Below, piece after piece: positions 48,760 through 53,286 of a DNA stretch of 64,000 nt; the first letter of the stretch is position 1, and the number at the start of each line of letters is the position of its first letter. This stretch comes from Dipteris shenzhenensis (Eukaryota > Polypodiophyta > Polypodiopsida > Gleicheniales): the NCBI GenBank assembly GCA_047967505.1, contig CM106539.1. One strand, given 5' to 3'. The notes under the pieces are model-generated. The model was not told where the DNA came from. It saw only the letters and a program-made list of their open reading frames with translations, and did no database searches. The position numbers and the translations under genes were made by a program.

Positions 48760-51700
48760 AACAGAGACACTAGGGCCCAGGACAACATGTCGGGCTGGAC
48801 CCCCCCGAAGGTACTTTTATTACTCGAAGAGAATCTGTTACAAAAGTTCAGTGTAGAGCTGTCTAATACTCTCTTTCAAAACGTGAAAAATCCCCTTTAT
48901 TACAAGAGCTTCAAGCTCATTTCAAATTGGCAACATGCCACTTGTCTAAAATCTAGACCAAGTCCTATTACATGCCACTAAGGGCACTCTGGAGTCTTCA
49001 AAGTACTTGGTCACACGAACCGCCTCCTAAATGCTTGTCAGGCTCCCGTAGCGCTTAGGAAAAATAACTCTTCCTAGTACCTGCAACAATTAATTAAAGC
49101 GCACCACCATGGCACCCATTAATTGTTAGCGCTTTGCATGCAAATAACACACTGTGGACTAATTCTAGTCACGGTGGGCGTCCCCACTGAACACATGTGC
49201 ACACCTAAACAAATATAAAAAAATATATTTATTCTCTGGTTGACCGGAGTCAACACTCTTGATTATAATTAAGGAGCTTTGACCAAGGGTCGAGGCGCCT
49301 TAATTATAGCCAAGTCTCTCCAACCGAAGTTGGCATAACTCTCCAACCGAAGTTGGCATAACTCTTCGACCGAAGTTGGCACATCTTGGTTAACCGGGGT
49401 TAACCCTCTTGGCGTATGCCAAGTCTTGTTGACCAAAGTCAACACTCTCTGACCGTAGTCAGCTCTGTAGTTCTCTGGCTAACCGCAGTTAACCCTCTTG
49501 GTAATAAACCAAGTCTCCTTGACCAAAGTCAGGTTTACTTGACTAGAGTCAAGTATCTTTGACCATAGTCAATCCCTTGACCATTAAAAGAACTCTTTGA
49601 CCATAATTAACACATATAAAACACTTTAATTATGATCAAATAAATGGTCAACTGTACTTTGACTTAGGATATTTACATTGTGGTGACAGTTGCGACTCAT
49701 GTCTGCACTATGATGAGTCTTATGACACAATTGGCCTCAGTCAACTCTCCAGTCACTGAAGATGATGCAATGGTTGTGCTCTTGAAGAGTATGCCTCACG
49801 ACTTTGACTATGTTGTGACTACTTTGAAAGATTTTCCCCAACCATCACTAGAGTGCTCTACAAGAAGAAGAAAGAAAGAAGACTTCAAGGAAGATAGAAG
49901 ATCAAACTCAAGCACTTAAAGTGAAGTTATCAAAAGGCAAGTACAAAGCATATAAGCACTGTGGCAAGACCAATCATCTTGAAAAAGATTGCTATAGAAT
50001 CAATCCTTACACTTATTATGGCAAAAACAATAACTCAGAAGCTTTGCAATGAGAAGAAGAAAGACAAGGCAAATATGATTGAAGTAAGAACTCCATCTAA
50101 AAATAAAGAAACAAACTCGGTGGTAAACTTTGCTAGTCGGATCTTGTACCCTGATACTCCATTCAGTTCGAAACCTACCCTTTCAACACGACTAAATCTG
50201 TGATCGAACTCTGAGACCCTGCTCCTGTCTCCTTGATTTGATGAGACGGTCTCTATGTCGGACTGCTAAAAGCTGCTAGACGGTCTCTATGATGATCAAA
50301 CTAAAAGGGTCGATCAAGTCATTGAGGATATGCTTCGAGCATATGTAAGTAAACGGCAAACTAATTGGGAACAATATTTGCCCATATTAGAATTTGCATA
50401 TAACAGTGCCAATGTAACCGGCCTTTGACTGACAAAGGACAGTAAATCTTACTCTATCTTCTCACAACACCAAAATACAACCACCATGTTCCATTGCCAT
50501 TGCCCAAACACAATACTTAGAGCAGACAATTCCATAGCATAGCATAGCATCACTGAACCATACAAAACAAGGGAACCATTGTAACCGGCCTTTGACTGAC
50601 AAAGGGCTATATATCTTACTCTATCTTCTCACAACACTAAAATACAACCACCATGTTCCATTGCCATTGCCCAAACACAATACTTAGAGCATACAATTCC
50701 ATAGCATAGCATCACTGAACCACCAAGCGACCTCTAGATATCCTGTGAGCCTGTCTGCACTGTGGGAGCGGAGGCGCTACCCTCCCCATGAGCATCCAGT
50801 AATGCTCCAGACCTGTGCTCTGCTGAACCGGAGTGAGCTGCTACCGCAGTAGGCTCTAGACCAAATGCCTCAAGGTAGAGCTGCAAAACCTGTGGTGAAT
50901 CTACGAATTCATTCTCCTCCATCCAGATCGCATCGTTTGCAGAATAATTCTTGCACTTCACTCGATAACGTCTGGAAACTCTACCATTAACCTTTCGATC
51001 CTTATGTGCCACAATCTGCTCAGGAATCAAGACTTCATCTTGCTCATCAACTTCAGGTTACTCTTCAACTAGCATATCCTGTGGCACTTCTCCATGAAAA
51101 GTCTTCAACAAGCTAACATGGAAAGCATTGTGGATGGTCCATACCTCATTGATCTTCTCAAGAACTTGAAAGGGCCCATAGTACCTCATATTTAGCTTGG
51201 TATACAGCTTTACCTTTCCTTTCTTGCTCCTGAGATGTGCCTTAAGAAAACGCAGCAAAAATCAATCACCTTCCTTGAAGACCAGGTTCCTGCAATGCTT
51301 ATCTGCAGCTCTTTCTGCTTGTCCTGGCTGCATTGAAGGGCATATTTAACCTTTTCATACGCTGTCCGTAAGTCTTCCGCATACTGATCAGCCACAAATA
51401 TCTTCTCTTTTGTGTGCGAAATAGGAAGAACCTTTCTCCCAACTTCCACTATTTCAAACGGTGCCTTACCAGTGGAAGAATGCACTGTGTTGTTGTATGC
51501 ATACTCAATCAGCGGCAAATATTGTTCCCATTTTGCTTTGTGCTCAGACACATAACAACGTAGCAAATCCAATGCTGTAGAATTTGCCTCTTCTGACTGG
51601 CCATCAGATTGTGGATGATATGAAGATGAAAACAACAGTGAGGTACCCATGTTATCAAACAAACCTCTCCAAAAAATGCTGGTCATCCGTGAATCTCTAT

Positions 51701-53286
51701 TGCTCACGATAGACTCAGGCATCCCATGAAAATAAACTTCAAGAATTCCTTTACCATTTGCTCAACTGTAATCTTCTTCCTCACTGGAATGAAGTGAGCC
51801 GTCTTGCTAAATCTGCAAATTATAGTCCATATGCCATCATGACCAGAAGGAGTGCGAGGGAGATCAAAAACAAAATCCATAGCAATGCTCTGCCATGGTC
51901 TATCTGGTATAGGCAAAGGCTGAAGTAAATCGGGCTGCTTTTGCATGTCATACTTCACCTTCTGGCAAATGATACGTGTCCTGACATAAGCCTCAACATC
52001 CTTCCGTAGAGAAGGCCAATAGAAGTAGTGCTCCACTGCTTTGATTGTAGCATCAATACCCCTATGTCCTGCATACGGTGGGGCATGACTTTCAATGATC
52101 ACCTTATGCCTCAATGGCTGCGTCACACACAGCTTACCGTGCATCATCATGAATCCCTCCTTGAGTGTATAATGATCATGCCGATTCCCCTCCATAAGCT
52201 AATCATAAATACGTGCAAAAGCATCATCTATAGCATACTACTCCTTCATGGCCTCTAGCTCATTGTGATAAGCAATAGTAACTGCAGATACCTGTGGTTT
52301 CTTGGACATAGCTTCCGTACATGGCCTTTTGGAAAGTGCATCAGCCACTACATTCTTCTTTCTAGCCACATAGATGAAAAATGGAAAGGAAGTTTGCCCA
52401 TCTCATGTGCTTCTCTCACAACTTTCTCTGAGTAAGATGTTGACATGTATTGGAACATAGGACCAGGAAATTCAAACCACCATGAAATATTTGCACTCAA
52501 AATGCTACCAGCGTGAGGTTAATGGAAAGTTGAGGTTTGCTTACAAATTGCAAGATAATCTCAGCCCAATCTTGAGTTTTCCGCCAAAGAATCAAGCATC
52601 TTCTATGTCCTTTATCTAGCCATTCAGCTCGGCCTGAAATATGCCCAAAAAACAATATAAATATATAAAGAGAACGTTTATCCTCCCAACAAAGATGGCC
52701 ATTAAGATCAGCACTTCACCTTCTGCAACTAGTGCCCCCAGGAAAAGTTCCCTAGCTTCATAACTTAGTTTCCCTGTCCGTCCAACATGAAGAGATGGAC
52801 AAAAACAAGGCTTGTAAGTCAACGTAATTAGTTCACTAATATCACATGCTGGAACTCTCTCTCAATGAAGATAAACTTAGACCCAACAAGTCACACTCTG
52901 AGGCCTAGCCCGTTGATCTTCGACCTTAAAATACCCCTGACTATGGGTGGGTTCTGTGTCACTCACTATCGATTGATGTGTTCACAAACAAAGGACTATC
53001 TTCCTCGAGGCGGATGATGAAAATTTTGTGCTGTTTGCAATACTTAAGGATGAGCTCTTTCCACAATAGGATCTGCTTATCTCGAGTATCCTTGACGGGC
53101 TGCAGGCTGTAAGATCCAAAGATTCTCAGCAGAAAAACAACTTGCAAAATAAGATGATGTGGGTCCTGATACCAGAGTTGGAATAGCCAACAGCTAAGAA
53201 CTCAGCAGCTAGTGACGGTGTTAGCAGAGATCTTACGTGAAGTAAGGCGGGTAGTTGAAGAAATAAGGCCATCGGAACTCCTCCAT
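26298..53286 (-). CDS. VPS25: VPS25, ESCRT-II complex subunit (six exons)
   Basis: Spliced minus-strand gene for vacuolar protein sorting-associated protein 25. In ESCRT-II two VPS25 copies join one VPS22 and one VPS36 on endosomes; VPS25 recruits ESCRT-III (VPS20) for sorting ubiquitinated cargo into multivesicular bodies. Exons: 53286-53237, 53106-52967, 52773-52720, 52633-52545, 30594-30519, 26425-26298. All introns are GT-AG and the phases (2,1,1,0,1) fit, giving 537 nt, 178 residues, the usual plant length. Family landmarks: N-terminal PPYF at residues 13-16, 'LQPVKDTRDKQILLWKELIL', 'KLSYEARELFLGALVAEGRA', 'DWAEIILQFVREHGMED', C-terminal 'GKAAIFKGTSDDDEGVKFS'. These cover both winged-helix domains. 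An in-frame stop five codons upstream supports the ATG. No break is seen. The odd feature is intron 4, 21,950 bp of retroelements. Transcription through it is untested, so function is inferred. Confidence 0.93.
26966..27241 (+). other. Unrecognised open stretch in intron 5, antisense to VPS25
   Basis: 91 codons are open between stops, with no ATG at the start. It reads for example 'YFVDLSLAPALFDREELTGE' and 'LAVWAGLIVDDLKIG', with a protein-like composition unlike the A/T-rich surroundings. A second stretch, 'VNLDKVNSDKGPLHKISHQS', follows an AG at about 27452. It could be a captured exon pair or a decayed gene. I do not recognise the family. Confidence 0.3.
28655..28735 (+). pseudogene. Short Gypsy integrase scrap
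   Basis: The plus strand reads 'QDMLRAYVAARQ' followed by 'DRYLLLL'. This resembles the integrase segment after the third catalytic residue ('xxLEDMLRAYV...W..YLPLLEFAYN'). The match is short. Confidence 0.4.
30519..30594 (-). other. VPS25: VPS25 exon 5
   Basis: 76 nt, acceptor TTGCAG, donor GTATTG, phase 0 in and phase 1 out. It encodes 'VREHGMEDGVMTIEEI', the start of winged helix 2. Confidence 0.92.
30741..30915. repeat. Hairpin-forming inverted repeat (MITE-like)
   Basis: The left arm (about 30741-30815) and the right arm (about 30825-30915) are reverse complements over about 65 bp with few mismatches. The right arm has a 12-14 bp insertion near its end. The loop is under 10 bp. The tip pairs AGAATCTATGTGTTCT with AGAACACATAGATTC. 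It lies 146 bp on the intron side of the exon-5 acceptor. It could be a small foldback transposon or a hairpin RNA source. Confidence 0.85.
31099..31158 (+). repeat. Three copies of a 21-bp unit
   Basis: CTACCAGCCATTTTGGTT occurs three times with a 21-bp period (starts 31099, 31120, 31141). An open frame through it would give a repeated 'TSHFG' peptide. Confidence 0.9.
31738..32080 (+). pseudogene. Reverse transcriptase fragment
   Basis: Frame shifts split the RT. 'YQFKVMPFDLTNASNF' (31748) is the motif B region, then frame 31775-32077 has 'FSAIFLDDILIFSKTRKKHL' with the catalytic LDD of the [FY]xDD motif, and 'EVKYLGHIISQE'. A typical Gypsy palm and thumb. Confidence 0.82.
32195..32785 (+). 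pseudogene. RNase H and connection fragment
   Basis: 'LKVVDPNEPFVVETDTSDFA' with the catalytic Asp and 'KKLDRAQRNYSAYKKELYAI' with the Glu, then after a stop 'KKLRHYLYG' and 'ERKARWAEIMQEFDIQLTYR', the standard RNase H to integrase connection. Confidence 0.8.
32786..33360. other. Non-coding insert replacing the integrase zinc domain
   Basis: Between RNase H and the integrase core lie about 570 bases with no Gypsy coding sense. Coding sense resumes with 'IQDYVLKCQKCQ' at about 33366. It may be a solo LTR of another element or a deletion scar; no target duplication was identified. Confidence 0.4.
33361..33792 (+). pseudogene. Integrase core fragment
   Basis: 'CQKCQVHKVERLKVGGLLHP', 'LEIPSGKW', 'VNRLTKMTPFIPTNE' and 'YGLPAGIVNDQDSK' (second catalytic Asp), then 'ADHPQKERKTEENLLK' near the third catalytic position. 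It is interrupted by the LTR of the minus-strand Gypsy at 33793. Confidence 0.8.
33793..34102 (-). repeat. 3' LTR of the interrupted Gypsy
   Basis: About 310 bp homologous to 43937-44225, sharing the GAGAGAGAAAG...GATGAGGGTAGAGAGAGAG block and the 'ACTCTTCGAAAGAGCAC' block. It ends where integrase coding begins (34103). Confidence 0.8.
34120..34850 (-). pseudogene. Integrase of the interrupted Gypsy
   Basis: Minus-strand frame 34725-34462 reads 'FQDIGMDFVGPLPASAGMRN' (first Asp), 'YFSKYCMLILCKQTV' and 'GGLPKTITSDRDSKF' (second Asp). Downstream pieces toward 34200 hold the 'DILKAYCHD'-like post-catalytic region. The upstream part ends in a zinc-domain remnant near 34830. Several frame changes. 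Confidence 0.75.
35171..35530 (-). pseudogene. RNase H of the interrupted Gypsy
   Basis: 119-codon minus-strand frame with 'FIIIDASNVTIGAVLQQEDR' (catalytic Asp), 'VAHYSRKLNDAEKNYSVYDR' and 'ELLGVIQALKHWKPFLYGW', a complete RNase H motif set. Confidence 0.85.
35531..36129 (-). pseudogene. Reverse transcriptase of the interrupted Gypsy, truncated
   Basis: Degraded RT on the minus strand. Around 35980-35850 it retains palm motifs: a 'MPFGLKNAPPTFNKMMS'-like motif B and the catalytic 'FLDDILIFSA' in shifting frames. The thumb follows to about 35640. The N-terminal part is shortened by a deletion near 36000-36060. The Copia 5' LTR begins at 36130. Confidence 0.7.
36130..36372 (+). repeat. Copia 5' LTR with promoter
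   Basis: TG...CA, 243 bp. Its U3 holds clustered AGTACA/TTAGTAC motifs and a near-perfect 23-bp palindrome (36208-36230). A TATA box (TTATAAAAGG) lies at about 36244-36253. Confidence 0.95.
36375..36386 (+). other. Copia primer-binding site
   Basis: TGGTATCAGAGC, two bases inside the 5' LTR, complementary to the 3' end of initiator tRNA-Met. Confidence 0.95.
36387..37656 (+). other. Copia leader with GCAGCA and GCGACGCCAG repeats
   Basis: About 1.27 kb between PBS and gag ATG. It contains CAGCAG-rich repeats (36490-36660) and two to three copies of a GCCAGCCAGGCGACGCCAGT unit (about 36690-36780). An open frame from 37231 runs into gag but passes a run of about 17 T and shows no domain, so I take 37657 as the gag start. 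Confidence 0.7.
37657..39069 (+). pseudogene. Copia gag, protease and integrase N-terminus
   Basis: Continuous frame from the ATG at 37657. Gag (UBN2-type: 'NYPMWKKMVLNVLI', 'VWKKLQDTYEQQS', 'LLISLPESWDTF') is followed by a zinc knuckle 'CYYCGKKGHTKKQC' near 38350. The protease has 'WIIDSGASFHVTP' with the D-S-G active site near 38610. The GAG-pre-integrase HHCC domain begins 'MWHSRMGHMSISGMEQLARL'. The frame stops at 39069 because of a one-base shift near 39055, in the middle of the HHCC domain. All active-site residues in this part are intact. Confidence 0.93.
39060..41460 (+). pseudogene. Copia integrase, RT and most of RNase H
   Basis: A long open frame that continues the polyprotein after the first frameshift. 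The integrase has 'LVHTDVCEMP' (Asp 1), 'ALRLDNGGEYMS' (Asp 2) and 'NGTAERMNRTIQEK' (Glu). RT motifs are 'KWVYRLKVTLG', 'QMDVKTAFLHGDLHEEIYM', 'SLYGLKQAPREWYKKF' and catalytic 'LYVDDMLIAGK'. RNase H begins with 'GYVDSDFAGHPDNRKSTTGY' and ends in 'ALSTTEAEYI'. The frame goes out of register at about 41450 at a short T run. All integrase and RT catalytic residues are present. Confidence 0.95.
41452..41759 (+). pseudogene. Copia RNase H C-terminal part
   Basis: After the second frameshift the polyprotein continues with 'LHCDSQSAIQLAHNPVFHAK' and 'TKHIDVKYHFIREVI', ending at the stop before the PPT. These are the normal C-terminal RNase H motifs of Copia, including the Asp of 'CDSQSA'. Confidence 0.93.
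41796..41805 (+). other. Copia polypurine tract
   Basis: AAGTGGGAGG, one base before the 3' LTR. Confidence 0.85.
41807..42049 (+). repeat. Copia 3' LTR
   Basis: 243 bp, one difference from the 5' LTR (GGGGAGG against GGGAAGG). It is followed by the TTTGG target copy. Confidence 0.95.
42055..42933 (-). pseudogene. Gag knuckle and protease of the interrupted Gypsy
   Basis: Frame 42933-42448 has a knuckle relic 'FHCHHIVGHGKKDCP' (first Cys lost) and a protease 'HQFIVMFDMGSSEDAISPQL' whose active site reads D-M-G instead of D-S/T-G. The protease continues in other frames (42626-42075) with 'LMGCDMILGIQWF'. It ends next to the Copia insertion, where 'LPSQLPPK' is the pre-RT segment. Confidence 0.78.
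43209..43847 (-). pseudogene. Gag with N-terminal coiled coil (interrupted Gypsy)
   Basis: 212-codon minus-strand frame starting at ATG 43847, 77 bases inside the PBS. Residues 25-130 are rich in Glu, Gln, Leu and Lys with heptad-like spacing ('NRVLLQQLQEHSSYLEESKR', 'QLDQTKQRLEEKEVEKLLEE'), a likely coiled coil. Residues 160-210 begin the Gag domain ('KYDGKCDHSAILQFIHQFIA', 'LMGEAVTWCW'). The frame stops there; the rest of the capsid region (43208-42934) is in other frames. Confidence 0.8.
43924..43935 (-). other. Primer-binding site of the interrupted Gypsy
   Basis: The minus strand reads TGGTATCAGAGC next to the LTR start at 43937. Confidence 0.9.
43937..44225 (-). repeat. 5' LTR of the interrupted Gypsy
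   Basis: About 289 bp, diverged from its mate at 33793-34102. Similarity ends at about 44225. Confidence 0.78.
44226..44750. other. Unassigned intronic stretch
   Basis: About 525 bases between two Gypsy elements. Frames on the minus strand are short. It may be a remainder of the older target sequence. No family recognised. Confidence 0.4.
44751..45226 (-). repeat. 3' LTR of the pol-deleted Gypsy
   Basis: About 476 bp, with a (CT)n tract at 44844-44878. It has a roughly 24-bp deletion relative to its mate. Confidence 0.88.
45227..45762 (-). pseudogene. Protease C-terminus and RT start
   Basis: Frame 45762-45208 has 'FFISPLKHHDVVLGMPWFHR' (end of protease), a linker, then 'LSPERLEDHQIELMPGSEPP' and 'PPYRVSATQREEIMAQVQ', the pre-RT and first RT residues. 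Coding sense ends at the LTR junction. Confidence 0.8.
45726..46352 (-). pseudogene. Gag C-terminus, zinc knuckle and protease active site
   Basis: Frame 46352-45726 has the knuckle 'CFRCGKEGHVAAQCP' (about 46075-46030) and the protease loop 'LILFDPGATDNFISEDLALR' (D-P-G instead of D-S/T-G). The Pro at the second active-site position is unusual. Confidence 0.82.
46294..47220 (-). pseudogene. Gag with RS-like basic region
   Basis: The minus-strand frame starts near 47220 ('MDQSPIQWDSQDRDVHPRQR'), reads a helical Gln/Glu-rich segment, hits one stop near 46997, then a Ser/Arg/Lys-rich region (about 46975-46800: 'HSRKRSRHHH', 'SPSPSPSTSSSTS', 'PSRKRRKHKKSRKRESS'). The Gag domain follows (46767-46294: 'MVSLHLTATASAWWRAQT', 'FYQQFMPKQFRDHVLQDW'). 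RS and KR-rich clusters of this kind can act as nuclear or nucleolar localisation signals or RNA-binding tails. Confidence 0.8.
47617..47803 (-). repeat. Array of CTGGTTA/TAACCAG motifs in the leader
   Basis: At least ten copies of (A/T)AACCAG, its complement CTGGTT(A), or close variants in about 190 bp, several in opposed pairs. It is located in the leader of the pol-deleted Gypsy, next to a run of about 18 T (47590-47608). Confidence 0.8.
47816..47957 (-). repeat. Array of eight CCAC(G/A)T boxes in the leader
   Basis: TGCCACGTG, TGCCACGTC, TGCCACATC, TGCCACATG, TGCCACGTC, TGCCACGTC, TGCCACGTT and TTCCACATC follow one another at 12-26 bp spacing. The ACGT-core forms are the plant G-box/ABRE type bound by bZIP and bHLH factors. 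Confidence 0.8.
48596..48607 (-). other. Primer-binding site of the pol-deleted Gypsy
   Basis: The minus strand reads TGGTATCAGAGC just inside the 5' LTR. Confidence 0.9.
48610..49108 (-). repeat. 5' LTR of the pol-deleted Gypsy
   Basis: About 499 bp, with a (CT)n tract at 48731-48759. It is highly similar to 44751-45226. Confidence 0.88.
49238..49650. repeat. Array of TTGACC-nn-AGTCAA short palindromes
   Basis: About eleven imperfect 14-18 bp palindromes in about 350 bp, e.g. GTTGACCGGAGTCAAC (49239), CCAACCGAAGTTGG (49320, 49344), GGTTAACCGGGGTTAACC (49388), GTTGACCAAAGTCAAC (49428) and CTTGACTAGAGTCAAG (49538). TTGACC is the W-box core of WRKY factors. The array lies directly before a Copia gag fragment, so it may be its LTR or leader. 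Confidence 0.85.
49662..50200 (+). pseudogene. Copia gag fragment
   Basis: The plus strand reads 'MTQLASVNSPVTEDDAMVVL' and 'LKSMPHDFDYVVTTL', the C-terminal half of Copia Gag (UBN2-type). After a frame change comes a knuckle 'KHCGKTNHLEKDCY' whose first Cys is lost. The following 49961-50203 is Lys/Asn-rich. No protease follows. Confidence 0.75.
50300..50412 (+). pseudogene. Gypsy integrase fragment
   Basis: The plus strand reads 'QVIEDMLRAYVSKRQTNWEQ' and 'YLPILEFAYNSAN', the segment after the third catalytic residue. It is cut by the next insertion at 50413. Confidence 0.75.
50413..50728 (-). repeat. 167-bp direct repeat at the 3' end of the Gypsy fragment
   Basis: TGTAACCGGCCTTTGACTGA starts at 50413 and again at 50580; the copies are about 95% alike. 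It is probably LTR sequence, tandemly duplicated. Extra tandem CATAG units differ between copies. Confidence 0.85.
50734..51258 (-). pseudogene. Integrase C-terminus and chromodomain-like tail
   Basis: Frame 51258-51058 reads 'LNMRYYGPFQVLEKINEVWT' and 'NAFHVSLLKTF', the GPY/F-like module. After a stop, frame 51030-50734 reads 'IPEQIVAHKDRKVNGRVSRR' and 'NDAIWMEENEFVDSPQVLQL', a chromodomain-like tail in the pattern common to plant chromoviruses. Confidence 0.75.
51210..52195 (-). pseudogene. Integrase zinc domain and catalytic core
   Basis: Frame 52195-51704 has the zinc domain ('HAPPYAGHRGIDATIKAVEH', 'YFYWPSLRKDVEAYV', a degenerate 'IICQKVKY') and 'WQSIAMDFVFDLP' (Asp 1). Frame 51722-51210 has 'MPESIVSNRDSRMTSIFWRG' (Asp 2) and 'HPQSDGQSEEANSTALDLLR' (Glu). 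One frame change joins them; catalytic residues are present. Confidence 0.85.
52545..52633 (-). other. VPS25: VPS25 exon 4
   Basis: 89 nt, acceptor TTTCAG, donor GTAAGC, phase 1 in and phase 0 out. It encodes 'RAEWLDKGHRRCLILWRKTQ' and 'DWAEIILQF'. It is followed by the 21,950-bp intron 4. Confidence 0.92.
52720..52773 (-). other. VPS25: VPS25 exon 3
   Basis: 54 nt, acceptor GGACAG, donor GTGAAG, phase 1 in and out. It encodes 'KLSYEARELFLGALVAE', a highly conserved helix. Confidence 0.92.
52967..53106 (-). other. VPS25: VPS25 exon 2
   Basis: 140 nt, acceptor TTACAG, donor GTGAGT, phase 2 in and phase 1 out. It encodes the first part of winged helix 1 ('KDTRDKQILLWKELILKYCK', 'LEEDSPLF'). 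Confidence 0.92.
53237..53286 (-). other. VPS25: VPS25 exon 1
   Basis: 50 nt coding: the first 16 codons plus two bases, ending ...TTCAC with donor GTAAGA. It encodes the aromatic N-terminus and the PPYF motif that, in characterised VPS25 proteins, contacts VPS22 and VPS36. The transcribed 5' end upstream is not determinable. Confidence 0.9.

Larger units (their letters stand above)
44751..49108 (-). mobile_element. Gypsy derivative lacking most of pol
   Basis: Minus strand. LTR-like repeats at 44751-45226 and 48610-49108 flank a PBS (48596-48607), a leader with motif arrays, Gag, a knuckle, protease and only the very start of RT. The RT text stops at 'QREEIMAQVQ' and the next bases are already the 3' LTR, so RT, RNase H and integrase were removed by one deletion ending at the LTR. 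LTR termini are not canonical TG...CA. No target duplication was confirmed. Confidence 0.85.
50413..52375 (-). mobile_element. Gypsy 3' part (RNase H end, integrase, chromodomain, LTR-like repeats)
   Basis: A minus-strand pol C-terminus ending in a doubled 167-bp repeat at its 3' side. The rest of the element is absent. Its truncated 5' side lies 170 bp from the donor of VPS25 exon 4. The RNase H end ('KKNVVADALSKRP') is seen near 52370-52330. Confidence 0.8.
30595..52544 (-). other. VPS25: VPS25 intron 4, about 22 kb, filled with retroelements
   Basis: Donor GTAAGC at 52544 and acceptor TTGCAG ending at 30595 flank exons whose coding joins in phase 0. Inside, on the plus axis: hairpin (30741-30915), Gypsy relic on plus (31738-33792), Gypsy on minus (33793-44225) interrupted by a Copia on plus (36130-42049), an unassigned stretch, a pol-deleted Gypsy on minus (44751-49108), a palindrome array, Copia and Gypsy fragments on plus, and a Gypsy 3' part on minus (50413-52375). 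Confidence 0.88.

Noticed and set aside
49238-49650. CRISPR-like array
   Set aside because: The units are short palindromes of differing sequence with irregular spacing in a plant genome, not identical repeats with uniform spacers.
53155-53172. TGGTATCAGGACC on the minus strand in VPS25 intron 1, resembling a primer-binding site
   Set aside because: Only the first eight or nine bases match and there is no LTR next to it.
26298-53286. VPS25 as a processed or broken pseudogene
   Set aside because: Introns are retained, all splice sites are canonical, phases agree and no stop or shift occurs in 178 codons.
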